64,000 nucleotides of DNA from Rhynchonema sp. JSB1_4 (taxonomy: Eukaryota > Nematoda > Chromadorea > Monhysterida > Xyalidae), in contig JASAMV010001632.1 in NCBI GenBank assembly GCA_030248065.1, positions 1-64,000 of the forward strand, given 5' to 3'. The stretch's first letter is position 1; the number at the start of each line of letters is the position of its first letter. The notes under the pieces are model-generated. The model worked only from the letters and a program-made list of their open reading frames with translations, did not search any database and was not told the origin of the DNA. Made by a program: the position numbers and the translations under genes. Below, piece by piece: positions 10,809 through 22,800 of the stretch.

Positions 10809-10897
10809 TCTTGCCGTGAAAACCTTCGTACCGTGTCGCGTCTGTTTTCGTTTGTTGTTCCTGACTAATCGCACAAAATCGAACATAAAAGCGAAGA
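10809..10897 (+). promoter_or_regulatory. Short 5' leader between MITE and polybromo start
   Basis: Only about 90 bp of apparently non-repeat DNA separates the end of a MITE from the presumed start codon (GAAGAATGA context). No TATA box is visible. The promoter must lie in this leader, in the transposon nest, or upstream of an unseen 5' exon. The adjacent MITE contains TGATGACGTAAA, a CRE-like sequence (10565-10577). Confidence 0.3.
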
Positions 10898-13800
10898 ATG
10901 AATCGTCGAAAGCCTGGTGGTTTTGACAGTGGACTGGAGGTCCCGATAAAGCGCAAGAGGGCATCGACAACGCAGGAAAAACAAATGGATTTGGTTTGTT
11001 TCTTTCTTTACCGCAGAACCTGCAAGTGACCAACGGAAAAAAACGTTTTATTTCCGAGAAAAAAACGAAAAAAACGTTTATTTTCCGGAGCCGGGTAATT
11101 TTCGAAAATAAAAAACCAGAAAAATTACCGGTAATTTATTTTTACGAGAAAATGTGTTTTTTACGAGCTCGGGCCGGGCCGGGCCGCGATTTTGGGCTTT
11201 TGGCTCGGGTCGGGCCGGGCCGGGCCGGAGATTTGGAGGGTCGGGCCGGGCCGGGCACCCCGGCCCGAAGCTTCTGAAGTGACTTATTTTACTGAAAAAG
11301 TAGGGATTTTTTTGTCAAAAATACTAAAATTTCTGACGGATTCGGCAAGTAAGTGATCAGTATTGTCCAGTGGTGTAGCTACCCAGGCGGGGCGGCAACC
11401 TACTGTACCACCAACAATGTGGGGTGGCAAAGGCAACCTACCTCCTACTGTACCGGCCGAGCTAGGGGGTGGGGGTGGAAGGGCGGATAAAAATTTTTAG
11501 GTCTAAATATTGATGAAAACGCGCTCTAAAACGCTCATTTCGGGCGTAGCGCGCGATTTTTCGCCTATTTTGAGTGAAAAATGCCGATTTTATGCCATTT
11601 TGAGCCAAAGATCGCAACTTACTGTACCAGCCGCTGGGCGGCGACCTACCTACTGTTATGTACCAAGATGGAGCGTCAACCTACCTACCTACTGTACCTA
11701 GGGGGGACCCCCCAGCCCCCACCCCCCTGCAACACCGTTGTTTTCAACCAAAAAAATAGGTAAAAATCGCAAAAATTATGACAAAAATTGGGTTAAAATC
11801 TGAGCCAAAAATTCGGGCCGGGCCGGGCCGGAGATTTGGGGGTTCGGGCCGGGCCGGGCCGGAGATTTGGGGGTACGGGTCGGGCCGGGCCGGGCCGGAG
11901 ATTTGGGGGCTCGGGCCGGGCCGGGCCGGCCAAACCCGGCCCGATTGCGACCTCTGGTTCGGGCCAATGGCGTAGCAGGGGGTGGGGTCCCCTGGGTACA
12001 GTAGGTGGGTAGGTAGGTTGACGCTCCGGCAACCGGCTCCATCCAATCTTGAAAAAAATCTAGGTACAGTGGGAGTGGGTAGGTCGCCGCCCATTCCCAA
12101 AAATCGCGCGTTACGCGCGAAATTAGCGTTTTAGAGTACATTTTCATGAATATTTAGACCTAAAAAATTTTGTTCCCCCCGTAGCTCGGCCGGTACAGTT
12201 GCCAGGTTGCCGCCCCACATTTTTGGTGGTACAGTAGGTTGCAGAGGTGGGAATCGGGCCGAGGTTTCCGGCCCGGACGGTCGGGCCAGGCCGGGCCGGC
12301 CCGACTTTTCGGAATGTCGGGCCGGGCCGGGGTGGCCGGCCCGAAAAGGCCCGACATCATCGAATTTCAATAAAAATCGTGATTTTCTACGCTAAATTTG
12401 CCAAAATTTCTCGCGATTCTGCAAATTAGTACCGTCTTCCATGATTATCAGGTATTTTTAAACCAAAAAACAGTAATTTTTGCACCAAAAAATTGCTTCA
12501 AAATATCATCAGAAAAAGTCGGGCCGAAAAAATCGGGCCGGGCCGGACCGACTTTTTTCCAAGCCGGGCCGGGTCGGGCCGGACTTCCCGGCCCGAACTG
12601 TCGGGCCGGGCCGGGCCGACCCCCGGACCTCGTCGGGCCGGGCCGGGGCGAGGTAACCCGGCCCGATTCCCACCTCTGGTAGGTTGCCGCCCTGCCTGGG
12701 TAGCTACACCACTGGTTCGAGCCGAGCAGTGCTGTGGTTGGGGGGGGGGGGGTTGCGGCCCCTTTGTATGGGCATTGGTTGCCCCTTGCCCAGCTAAATC
12801 CCTGGCTTTTGGACGAGGTGTGTTATTCTGTTTCTTGAATTTTAGATGGTGCTCTGCGGTGAAATCGTTGACGCTTTGAAAGCCTACAAATGCGAGGACG
12901 GTCGCATCTTGCTCTCCGAAAATTTGCTACGTGCTCCGTCACGCAGGTAAGTTGATCGTAAAAATTAGGCGTTCTTTGTGCCGATGGCACCCGGTTTGAT
13001 TTGAAATAGAAAAAGTTTTCCAGGACGTGTCCCGAGTATTACAAAGCAGTTGCGAATCCAACAGATTTTACACGCGTGTTGCAAAAGATCAAAACGGAAG
13101 AGTATGGATCGCTTGATCAATTTTCATCCGATGTTCAACTGATTGTGGATAATACAAAGACATTCTTCCAGGTTTGGTTAAAATGCGATTGAGAACAAAA
13201 TCAACAAAGCGTGCGATAAAGAGTAGAAATTGAAGAAGCGATGACTCCTGATAGTTGTGTACTTCGGGCTCGGCCCTGTGATGTGGCTGGGCGGGGTATC
13301 GGCACGGGGTAATACCCCTGGGTCAGCTACCTATGTATGGCTACCAAAACATCTATGTACTCCCAAACCTATGGACATCAACAAAAGGTGTCGATGTTAG
13401 TGCCAGCCAAGCACTGGTGGGGGTGGGGGTCCCCCCTAGGTACAGTAGGTAGGTAGGTTGACCGGTTGACGGACGCTCCATCCTGGTACAGTAGCTAGGT
13501 CGCCGCCCGGCGGCTGGTACAGTTAGTTGCGATTTTTCGCTCAAAATGGTATAAAATCGGTATTGTTCACTCCAAATTGGCGAAAAATCGCGCGCAACGC
13601 GCGAAATTAGCTTTTTAGAGCACATTTTCATCAATATCTAAACCAAGAAAATTTTGGTCTACAATAGCTCGGCCGGTACAGTAGGTAGGTTACCGCCCCA
13701 CATTTTTGGTGGTACAGTAGGTTGCCGCCCGGCCTGGGTAGCTACACCACTGGTGCCAAGATGGCCATCTTATGGTCCAAAATAGTGAAATTTACTCATT

Positions 13801-16800
13801 TTAAAAATATGCAGAAAACCACCGATCTTAAGGCGTATTTTAGCTTAGTTTCACCTATATTTTAAATTTGAGCATAATTTCACCTATATTAGGCTCTAAT
13901 TTTGACCTCTGGGCCAGTTCCCAAATGACCCCATACTCGTGCCGCTATCGTCAACCGAACTGGACCCCATGTCTGCCACCCGGACCAATTGCATCGCTGC
14001 TTCAGCCGGACAGTATCGAGTACCGTGATGCAGTCGAAATGTGGGATGTGTTTCTGAAACTGAAGGCCAAAGCGCTCGCTGGTGAACCAAACAAGTCACA
14101 CGAGCCCAGTCCATCGCCGTCAGCCAGGAGTGTTCGGTTAAAATTTTGGATGGACATTTTTCAGTTATGTTCAGATTAACGACTTGAATTAACCGTTTTC
14201 CTTTGTCACAGATCGCAAAGTCCGACGCGCTCGACACGCAGCAAGGACAGTCCCGGTCGTCTATCAATCACGGGCGGTGCTGATGTGGTGGAGACGTGCG
14301 TGTTGGAGGAATTGTTGTGTTCGGTGATGGAATTGGGCGATGAAACCGGCAGATTGTTGTGTCCACCGTTCAGACTGTTGCCCAATAGAAAGGTGCGTTC
14401 GTCGGCAGCAAGCGTCTTTGAGTTTTGTAACTGCGGCTGTAAATCACATTTCGCATGGCGCAATAGACAATAGTCAGATCTGTGATGGCTGTGTTCCATC
14501 AAAAACGCCACCAGGAGACTCGTCTCAAGGTCAACATTTTTCGAGTCTCTCTGGTCTTAAGATTATTCAATCTCGTTTCTGGACCAATAATGATTGCAAA
14601 TAAAGGCAGATTTAACGCTTGCCCACGCGACACACAGGCGAATCCGGAGTATTACAGTCGAGTGTCGGACCCGATCGATCTGAAGACTATCGCACGCCGT
14701 ATCAGTGAAGGCGTGTACAAGACGTTGAACGATGTGGAGAAAGAGTTTATGCTGTTGTGCAAGAATGCCAAGGCCTACAACGGACCGCGCACTTCCTTGC
14801 ACATGGTAACCAGTTGATTTCATACTTTTTATCTGATCAAGGTTTATTTTACGCTAAATTTAATGTGCAGGATGCAATACTGATTCAAAAATACGTGAAA
14901 CAGCGCAAAGCTGAATTGATCGAGGCGGCAGCAGCTGGAGTTGACCCGGCTAGGTAAGCTAGGACACAGTTAATTTTTCTATTACATTATATGCTCTATT
15001 TGTGTAATGCTTATTTATAGCTTTAGTTTCATAACTTGTATGTCAAGAAATTGTTCACGCGACAGCTGTCCGATTTTTTTATAATGTGAACCAAAACATT
15101 CGTCATGGTTTCGTGCTTTGTTGCTGACCACTATGTCTGCTTGTTCAAAATATATTTTTTGTTCCAGACAAGAGAAGAACCACAAAACGTTGGCTGATTT
15201 GTTGAAACAAGAAGAGTCGGAGGACGAGGTGCCTGACCAATTGTCGGAGGACTCGGACGAAGACGAAAGCACTGAAATATCAACTCAGCCAATGTGGCAG
15301 CTGTATTGGCTCGTCAGGTGATCGTATTTGGAAAATTGAAATTCTACTGAAATGTAACTTTAATGCAAGTAATAAATCCCACGTGCTTATCCAGAAATGC
15401 TCGTTTGCCAACCGATACGGACGAGCCAACAATGGCGGATGCTTTCGTCCAGTTGCCAAGCAAACAGTTTGTTCAGCTATTTGTGTTGTTGGTCTCCTGC
15501 TGTCGTTCATTTCTTCTTCTTCTGACCTGATCTGTTTTTCAGTTGGTATCCGGATTATTACGACGAAATCAAAAATCCAATGTCGCTGTATTTGGTCAAC
15601 AAACGGATAAAGGTGAATTGACTGCAAAATCACAATTTTTTGATTGTGCACCTGAAGAGAGACACTCTTTTGCTACAGACTGACCACTACAAATCATTGC
15701 AAGAAGTGGTCGATGACATCATTTTGATTTTCGATAACGCCCGCTCCTACAACATCGAGGGCTCGGAAATTTATGAGGTTCCGCTTTGCTTTAGCATTGG
15801 CAATCATTCGCAACAAAATGGATTTTTAGGTTATTGCATCATATTTACATATTTACATAGAACGCAATGAAATTACACGCGATGGTTGCAAAGAAAGCGA
15901 AGGAACTTGATCCCAGCGTCGTTGTGCCGGTACGCCGTTTGTGAAGGATTCCCCTTGTGATAAAAAAAATAAAAAATCAGTTGGTTGTGGGAAAGGAGAC
16001 CGCCCGAGTCAAATAAACATTGTTGTTCAGCCTCCACCAGTGCCGGCCCGTTCGCTGTATACACCGGAGGACTCAAACGACGGGTCGGTATCGATGCAAA
16101 GTGCCAAGTTTAGTCGAGCCACAAGTGATTCACCCGCACCGACTGCCTCGAGCACACCCGGTGGGTGGCATCAATCTTGTTTGATTGTCATCTGTTTGAA
16201 AATAATGCCTCAAAATGATAACGTTTTCGTTGTGATAAATGTTGTGCCACCGATCTAGCGCCCAAACCACCGCGTGTCCGGAAACCGCGGGAGCCAAAGG
16301 AACCGAAAGAGCCGCGACCGGAGTGTAACTTTACGGACCCGTCTGCGAAAGGGAAACCAGGCCGAAAAACGCTCGATGAATTGCAGGTAATGCTTTATCA
16401 TTGGTGTATCACATGGTGGGTTGTGCTGAAGTTTAGTTGTAATTCAAAATTGCATTTTTCTCGGAAACTAATTCATTGAAGATCTTGCACTGCTGCAATT
16501 ATAAGCCTTGGGTGACGCTCTATCCAGTCTTCTCATCCTGCTGAATGCGACACAGGTATAAAAGCTGTTACAACATCTGTTACTTGTACGCTTTAGGAAC
16601 GTTATCGAGCGAAAATGATGCTGGTCTTGAGTGCAATCAGAAACGCTAAGGTGAGTACTGTTTTTAATCAATAGAAGTATTGTCAAATAATAAAATTTAT
16701 GCCCGGTCGTTTATTATGCCCCTTTTCAGGATCAAAACGGTCGGTTATACTCGCAGTTTTTCCTTGATCTGCCCTGTCGTCAAACGTACCCGGACTACTA

Positions 16801-19800
16801 CGAAGTGATTGAGCAGCCGATAGCGTTGAATATGATCGCAGACAAGATAGAGGAAGATGGGGTGCGCAATGTATTTTTGTAAAATTCCACGAAATTTATC
16901 GCAAACAGTGCTTTTTTAAGTTTTATCACAACTTTCATCAATTTGCAGTACGTGTCTACATCGGAGATGGCTAACGACATGATCTTGGTGTTCAACAACG
17001 CCCGACTGTACAACGAGGACGGATCGCAGATCTTCAACGATGCAAACACGTTGGAGGGCATGTTCAGGGGTGCGATGCGTGGACTGGGACCCGTCAATCT
17101 GCAATCACCAAAGTATCTGAAGGAACAATACGGGTGAGCGAGGGAAGGGGAGCTTTATTCCTATTTATTTTGGCCGCTTTTGGCTTGAGGTTGCTTCTTT
17201 ATATAACTTTGACAAGAGTTAGCTTTTAGCTAGTGATCGACCGGAGTCAATCCCAATCGGCCAGAGGTGCCGAAACAGGCAAAGGTTACGGTTGTGTGCT
17301 GAAGCGTCATTTCAGATGGGGCAAGACCAAAGCGCCGGGCGGGCCCCGCATGTTTTTGAAGAAGGAGCACGTTGGCAGCGCACAGCACCTGCCAGGCATG
17401 GACGAGTCTTTGCCACCCATCAAACGACCTCCAGCCGTCACACAAACATCGACGGGACCGATATCAGCGACGCCCGTGGCCGCCGAGCACAAACCAGTTA
17501 AACGTCAACGATCCGTTGCATCACCGTTAGTTGCTCTCATCTTGATCTGTTCCTCTCGCTTTGTGCGTTGAAGTTGTTTCACACACGAAATCCAAAACGC
17601 ATTCTCTCAATGCGCTCCCTCTTATTTCCACCAGTTTCAACGACATGAACCGTGATGTGTCGGCTCTGTTCACGGCTATCAAAAACTACAAAGACATGCG
17701 AGGCCGACAGCTGTCACGGACTTTCTGGAAATTGCCATCCAAAGAGGTTAGTGCCGGTCTCGTTCTTCGTCGCAATCAGGGTTCGTGAACATGCGCATTT
17801 TTTTCCAGACCATTCCCGATTATTACGAAGTGATCAAGAAGCCTGTGGACATGGAACGCATTCAGTCGCGTTTGGCGTCTTACCAGACTCTGGAGGCGCT
17901 TGTGGCTGATTTTGTGACCATGTTCGACAATGCGTGTCGGTACAATGAGCCGGAGAGCTACATCTACAAGGTACGGGCTGTTTTTTTATGAAAACCCACC
18001 ACGGGTTCAACGAAACCGGTGTATATCTTCAGGACGCGCTGGCGCTTCAGAAAGTGCTCATCCAACAGAAACAGGCGTTGAGTCGTGACAGTGACACAGT
18101 GCCTGATGTGAAGGCAGCCGTGCAGGACTTGTTGTCGACCTTGTTTGTCACCGTGTACAATCATGAGGTACTTTGGGTCTCATGCATAAAATGTAAAAAA
18201 AAATAAATGGCGAACTTAGGACGCGGATGGTCGATGCTACACGGATTCATTCGCCGAGCTCGAAGACATAGTGAAACAGAAGGAAGGCGAGGATGCGAAG
18301 ATACTGACGTTGGATCAGATCAAGCGCAATTTGGATCGGGTAGGTCGGATTGACGCTCTGTTTTTGTCATGTTTGTTTGTTTATTGCTCTCAGTGACGCA
18401 TAAAACCATGCACGTAAATTAGTGAAAGAAGCACAGTTACAAGACCGGGTGGCACAATTACGGAAATGAAGATAGTTACAACACTGGTTATAACAAAACC
18501 ACAGCAAATAAAAGCTACAAAAAGCGCCAAGGAGAGAGAAAGATCACGGACATCAGGACAGATCACAGGACATGTTAACAGAACTGAAAATTATGCATTA
18601 ATCCTCGTCAAACGACAAATGTCGGGCTCAGAGGGCGCATATTGGGATCAGCCCATATTGTCAACAGTCCAGAACAGATGGTGGGTTGGTGATTGTCCGT
18701 CACTTCCGTGTACCACCATTTAGCGACGTGGCTGGCGTCCCCAGGCTGACGTGAATGCGTATCGAACGAGGCTGTTTTTGTCATCCTTGATTATGAAGTT
18801 ATTTTTTATCATATTCGCAGGGTCGTTACCGTCGGCTGGACCGTTTCCAACAGGACATGTTTACTGTGTTCGAAAAGGCACGCAGTATGGCCAGATCAGA
18901 CTCACAGGTACGTTTGTTGCATCATACAAGCACATACAAGTACACACATATAAGGTTCCAAAGTTTTCATGCTTTCAGCTAGGGGTCGGACGTGGTGTGG
19001 GTGTTCCACACACGAACAACAAGAGCAAAGTTTTTTTGCTGATCATTGATGTTTCTACTTTGGAAAAAGAATCGATTTTGTTCAACATTGATGGCTTCTG
19101 GGGATTGGTGTCGGTGTCGCTACCGAAACTACTAATTCGGTGTCGGCGACCAAAAGTGTCGGTTTTTTAGGTGTTGGCATGTGGTCTTTGAGCCCCAAAA
19201 TTTGTCAAGCTTTTGCAGAAAGCTGTCATTGTCATCTGCAAAAAAATCAATTCTTTTTGTATTCAGCCGCAGGTTTTGCACGCGCATCGTTATTCAAAAA
19301 AACGTGACATTATACATACATCAATACAATGAATGCAATATTTCGCTCAATGCGCAACTTACCCTATGAAACGGGTCCTGAGCGAAATTTCGCTTAGCGA
19401 AAGGAGCATTTCTCTCTCCGTTGGTATCAGAGAGCGGCCTCAGGCAATTCATGTCCCTGATACCAGCCCACAGATGTTACGGAATGGCAAATTTTGATTT
19501 TTGGGTTATCTAGGTGCGAAAAATAAAGAGGGGAATTTCCAAATGTCTCTTCACTTTCGTGCAAAACTACCGTAAGGCCTCAAAACCACCACTGAAAGCT
19601 GAATAACACAACAAAAGCCTGAATTTTGCGCTAAAATTGCATGTTTTCGATAAAAAAAACAATCGAAGTCGGTGTCGGGGAAACTTTAACTGTCGGTGTC
19701 GGCTTGTTTTTCGTCGCTGTCCGGACTTTCCGAAAAAGCGTCGGTGTCGGTCCACATGACCGACGCCGGCTTCACGTTGGAAAATGGATAATTTTGCTCA

Positions 19801-22800
19801 ACGTGAAAGTAACAGAAATTTTGGAGCCAGTACAGTTTTCAAGCCGGACCGGACAATTTGTAACATCAAACTGCCCGATTTTTTGGTGTCGTTTCTTCAA
19901 AATTTAGAGGTGTGGGTGTGGGTTTTTTCAACAACTGTGGGTGTGGGTTCTTTCACCAAATGCGTGGCTGTGTGTATGTGGGTTTTCAAAATCTTGGTGT
20001 GTGGAACCCCCAGATTCCGATCCCTACTTTCAACGGCTTTGATGTCGCAAAACCACCCCGTTACTGTTTCCTCGTGTTTCACTTGGGGATGACCCCTCCG
20101 CAGTTACGGCATTGCTGTGCTTGTGTCGGGCGGTTATCATAACCATTGATCCATGACAAACAACAAAAGCATTCAACAGACAATGCACGATTGCAGCTAT
20201 TCGAAGACGCCACCGAGCTGCAGCAATGTTTCATCGCGCAACGCGACCAATTGTGCATCCAAGGACTGAGGAAGTTGAGTTCACCGGCGTTGAACTTTGA
20301 CGAACGATGTGTGCAACGAATGGTGGATGCGTTAAAGGAGGCGAAACGGGAAGACGAAATCAAGGAAGACGCACAGGCCAATCCTAATGATCCGCAGTTG
20401 TCACCCAGCAAGGCTAAGGTTGACAATGGGCATTTGCATTGAAAATTTGGCTTTGGATATATATCGAACCGACCTGACAAGCATCAACGCAATGCTGTTT
20501 TAATGATCCCTGCACTTTTTGAATGCAAGTGACTGATCCCTGTACATAACTGTATTAGACACAAACTATGTGGAGAGAAAGTTAGAAAGCTTTGTTAACC
20601 GGCAAGATTGTCTGCCCTAATTAGCCAGATCTTTTATTGGACATGAGTTTCTGACATTGTTTTCGAGATGTTTTTCTGGCAACGTTGATTATGATCCCGT
20701 AAGCTCGCATACGTCAGTTTGCATGTTTGTTTTGACGCACACAGGCGACAGACGAGGACGTGAGCGAAGTGACGATCAACGGCGTTGAGTACGCCGTGGG
20801 CGACTTTGCGTACATACAACAGAGCGAGCCAGACATGCCCGAACCGCACGTGATCAGGATTGAACGCATCTGGCGGGATCCGACATTGGGCAATGACATC
20901 TTCGTCAATGGCAACTGGTTCTATCGACCGTACGAAACACGGCATTTGGCCACCAGGAAATTTATTGAACAGGTTGAGAAGAGGTTGGGAAATTGAATTG
21001 AACTCAAAATGAAAATAATGTCGAATTTTTCAACCTCAGGAAGTGTTCAAGAGCATTTTCTACGACACTATTCTGTCGACACGGCTGCTGGGCAAATGCC
21101 ACGTGATGTTCATCACACAGTACATTAAATTCAAACCAAAGGTATGATCAAGTAGTAAGCCGTGTTTACCTGGCAGAGTGTTTCCTGGGGGCTGAACCTA
21201 AATTTGATGTGTTTTTGCAGGGTTACAACCCAAAAGATGTGTTCGTGTGCGAATCCAAATACCATGGAAAACCTATCTATTTCAAGAAAATGAAGGTATT
21301 TGTTGCGGTTGCACAGCAGTGCACTATTTTTTCACACAACATTATGGCGTTTGGCCTGAACAAACAATTATACGCAGTTGTTCGTTTCCTTTTTTCTTCC
21401 GTCGTGTAAACATGCACGTAAACGATCAGAGATCAACAGTCAAAACATCGGTGCGTGTTCGTGGCTCTAATCCCAGTGCTTATTTGTTAATACAGTACAA
21501 TGTCAGGTATTAATACCATGTCAATAGTGACAATGTCAAGCTGACCATTTGATTGCAGCAATGGCCCTACAAAGACAGCAACGTTGAGTTGGAGGAGCGG
21601 GACGACTCGCTGAAGCTGAAACGAAGTCTGACATCAGCGTTTGTGGGTGGAGAAGTGAATAAAACACCGCCGAAATCACTGGACACGAAGAAGGAATGCT
21701 TGGACGTGGCTGTCAACAGTGTGTTGGACGCAGTGTTGGACACGAACTACAGCGGCACTGTGATTGACGTCGATAGACAAGTACGCGTCTTTGGGCATGT
21801 TACGGTTTCTGGGGTTTGTCTGGTTGTGAAAAAGTGATCTCATTATGTTTGGCTAACGTTTTTGGATATCATGGTGCATGCATCCTGTCGTTATCTCGTT
21901 ATTATGTCCGTAGTAATCAAGCATTGGCTGGAGAAAAGTAGCTGACGAGAACGTTCATGCCGGTTGCAGGAAGTGCCAATAGCGTCAACCGAAGGTGACC
22001 CAACAAAGACGTACTACGAGCAATTGCAATATAACGGTCATTGGTTGATGTTGGGCAATTGTGTCTACGTGCAGACAAAACCGGATGTGACGGCGCCTCC
22101 ATCCATTTATCGCATTGATCGATTGTGGAGGGAGAACAAGTACGTCGTTTGTGCTACATCTGACTGACCTCTAGCTTTCGCTGAGTGTGACCGTTTGTCT
22201 GGTTGCATTCGTGGCGCACACAAGGTGTTCTTCCGTCGCCGTTTTACTCAAAATTGTTTGTGTTTGTTTCTGTGGTAGCTCGACAGAAGGACGCAAGCGA
22301 TTTTCCTGTGCATGATTTTGTCGGGTGCCTGATCAGACAGCACAATGCACATGAACATGCACAACAGTGGCGTGATGATTGCAGCAGCGATCAAATGCGC
22401 AGAAGATCTGTCGGACATCTTCAGTCAACTATGAGACCACGACAACCGAATGTTGGCAAATAATCAATCAATCAATTGCAGCAGCGGCGATGCGTACCTG
22501 TCTGGTGCATGGATGGCGCGTCCGGCCGACATCGAGCACGAGCCGTCGCGAATGTTCCTGGTGCACGAGGTGTTCGGCGTGGAACAAGCCGACAGCATTC
22601 TGCCGTTGACACGCGTCGTTGGCAAATGCGCCGTGCTACATCTCAAGGATTTCTGCTCGCGTCAGTTGTTTTCCAGCATTTTGATTTTATACTTTGGCAG
22701 AATGACTGTCCAATAAGTGAATTGGCCTGAATTGTTGCAGTGCGTCCAACCGAGCTGCATGAGCGTGACATCTATGTGGTGCAGCACAAACTGCCGGGCA

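Larger units (their letters stand above)
10994..12845 (+). other. Polybromo intron 1, filled with MITEs
   Basis: This intron has donor GTTTGT after an ATGGATTTG exon end and acceptor TTTTAG before ATGGTGCTC. At 1.85 kb it is much longer than most introns in the gene. Almost all of it is the GGGCCGG family, the CAGTGGTG family and an element starting CAGTGCTGTGG at 12727. Confidence 0.75.

Noticed and set aside
17225..17500. Alternative frame in polybromo exon 18 and an earlier acceptor at TTTTAG/CTAG
   Set aside because: The earlier acceptor gives an immediate stop or shifts the frame; the acceptor before 17265 joins in phase and restores the basic PVKRQRSVASP segment.
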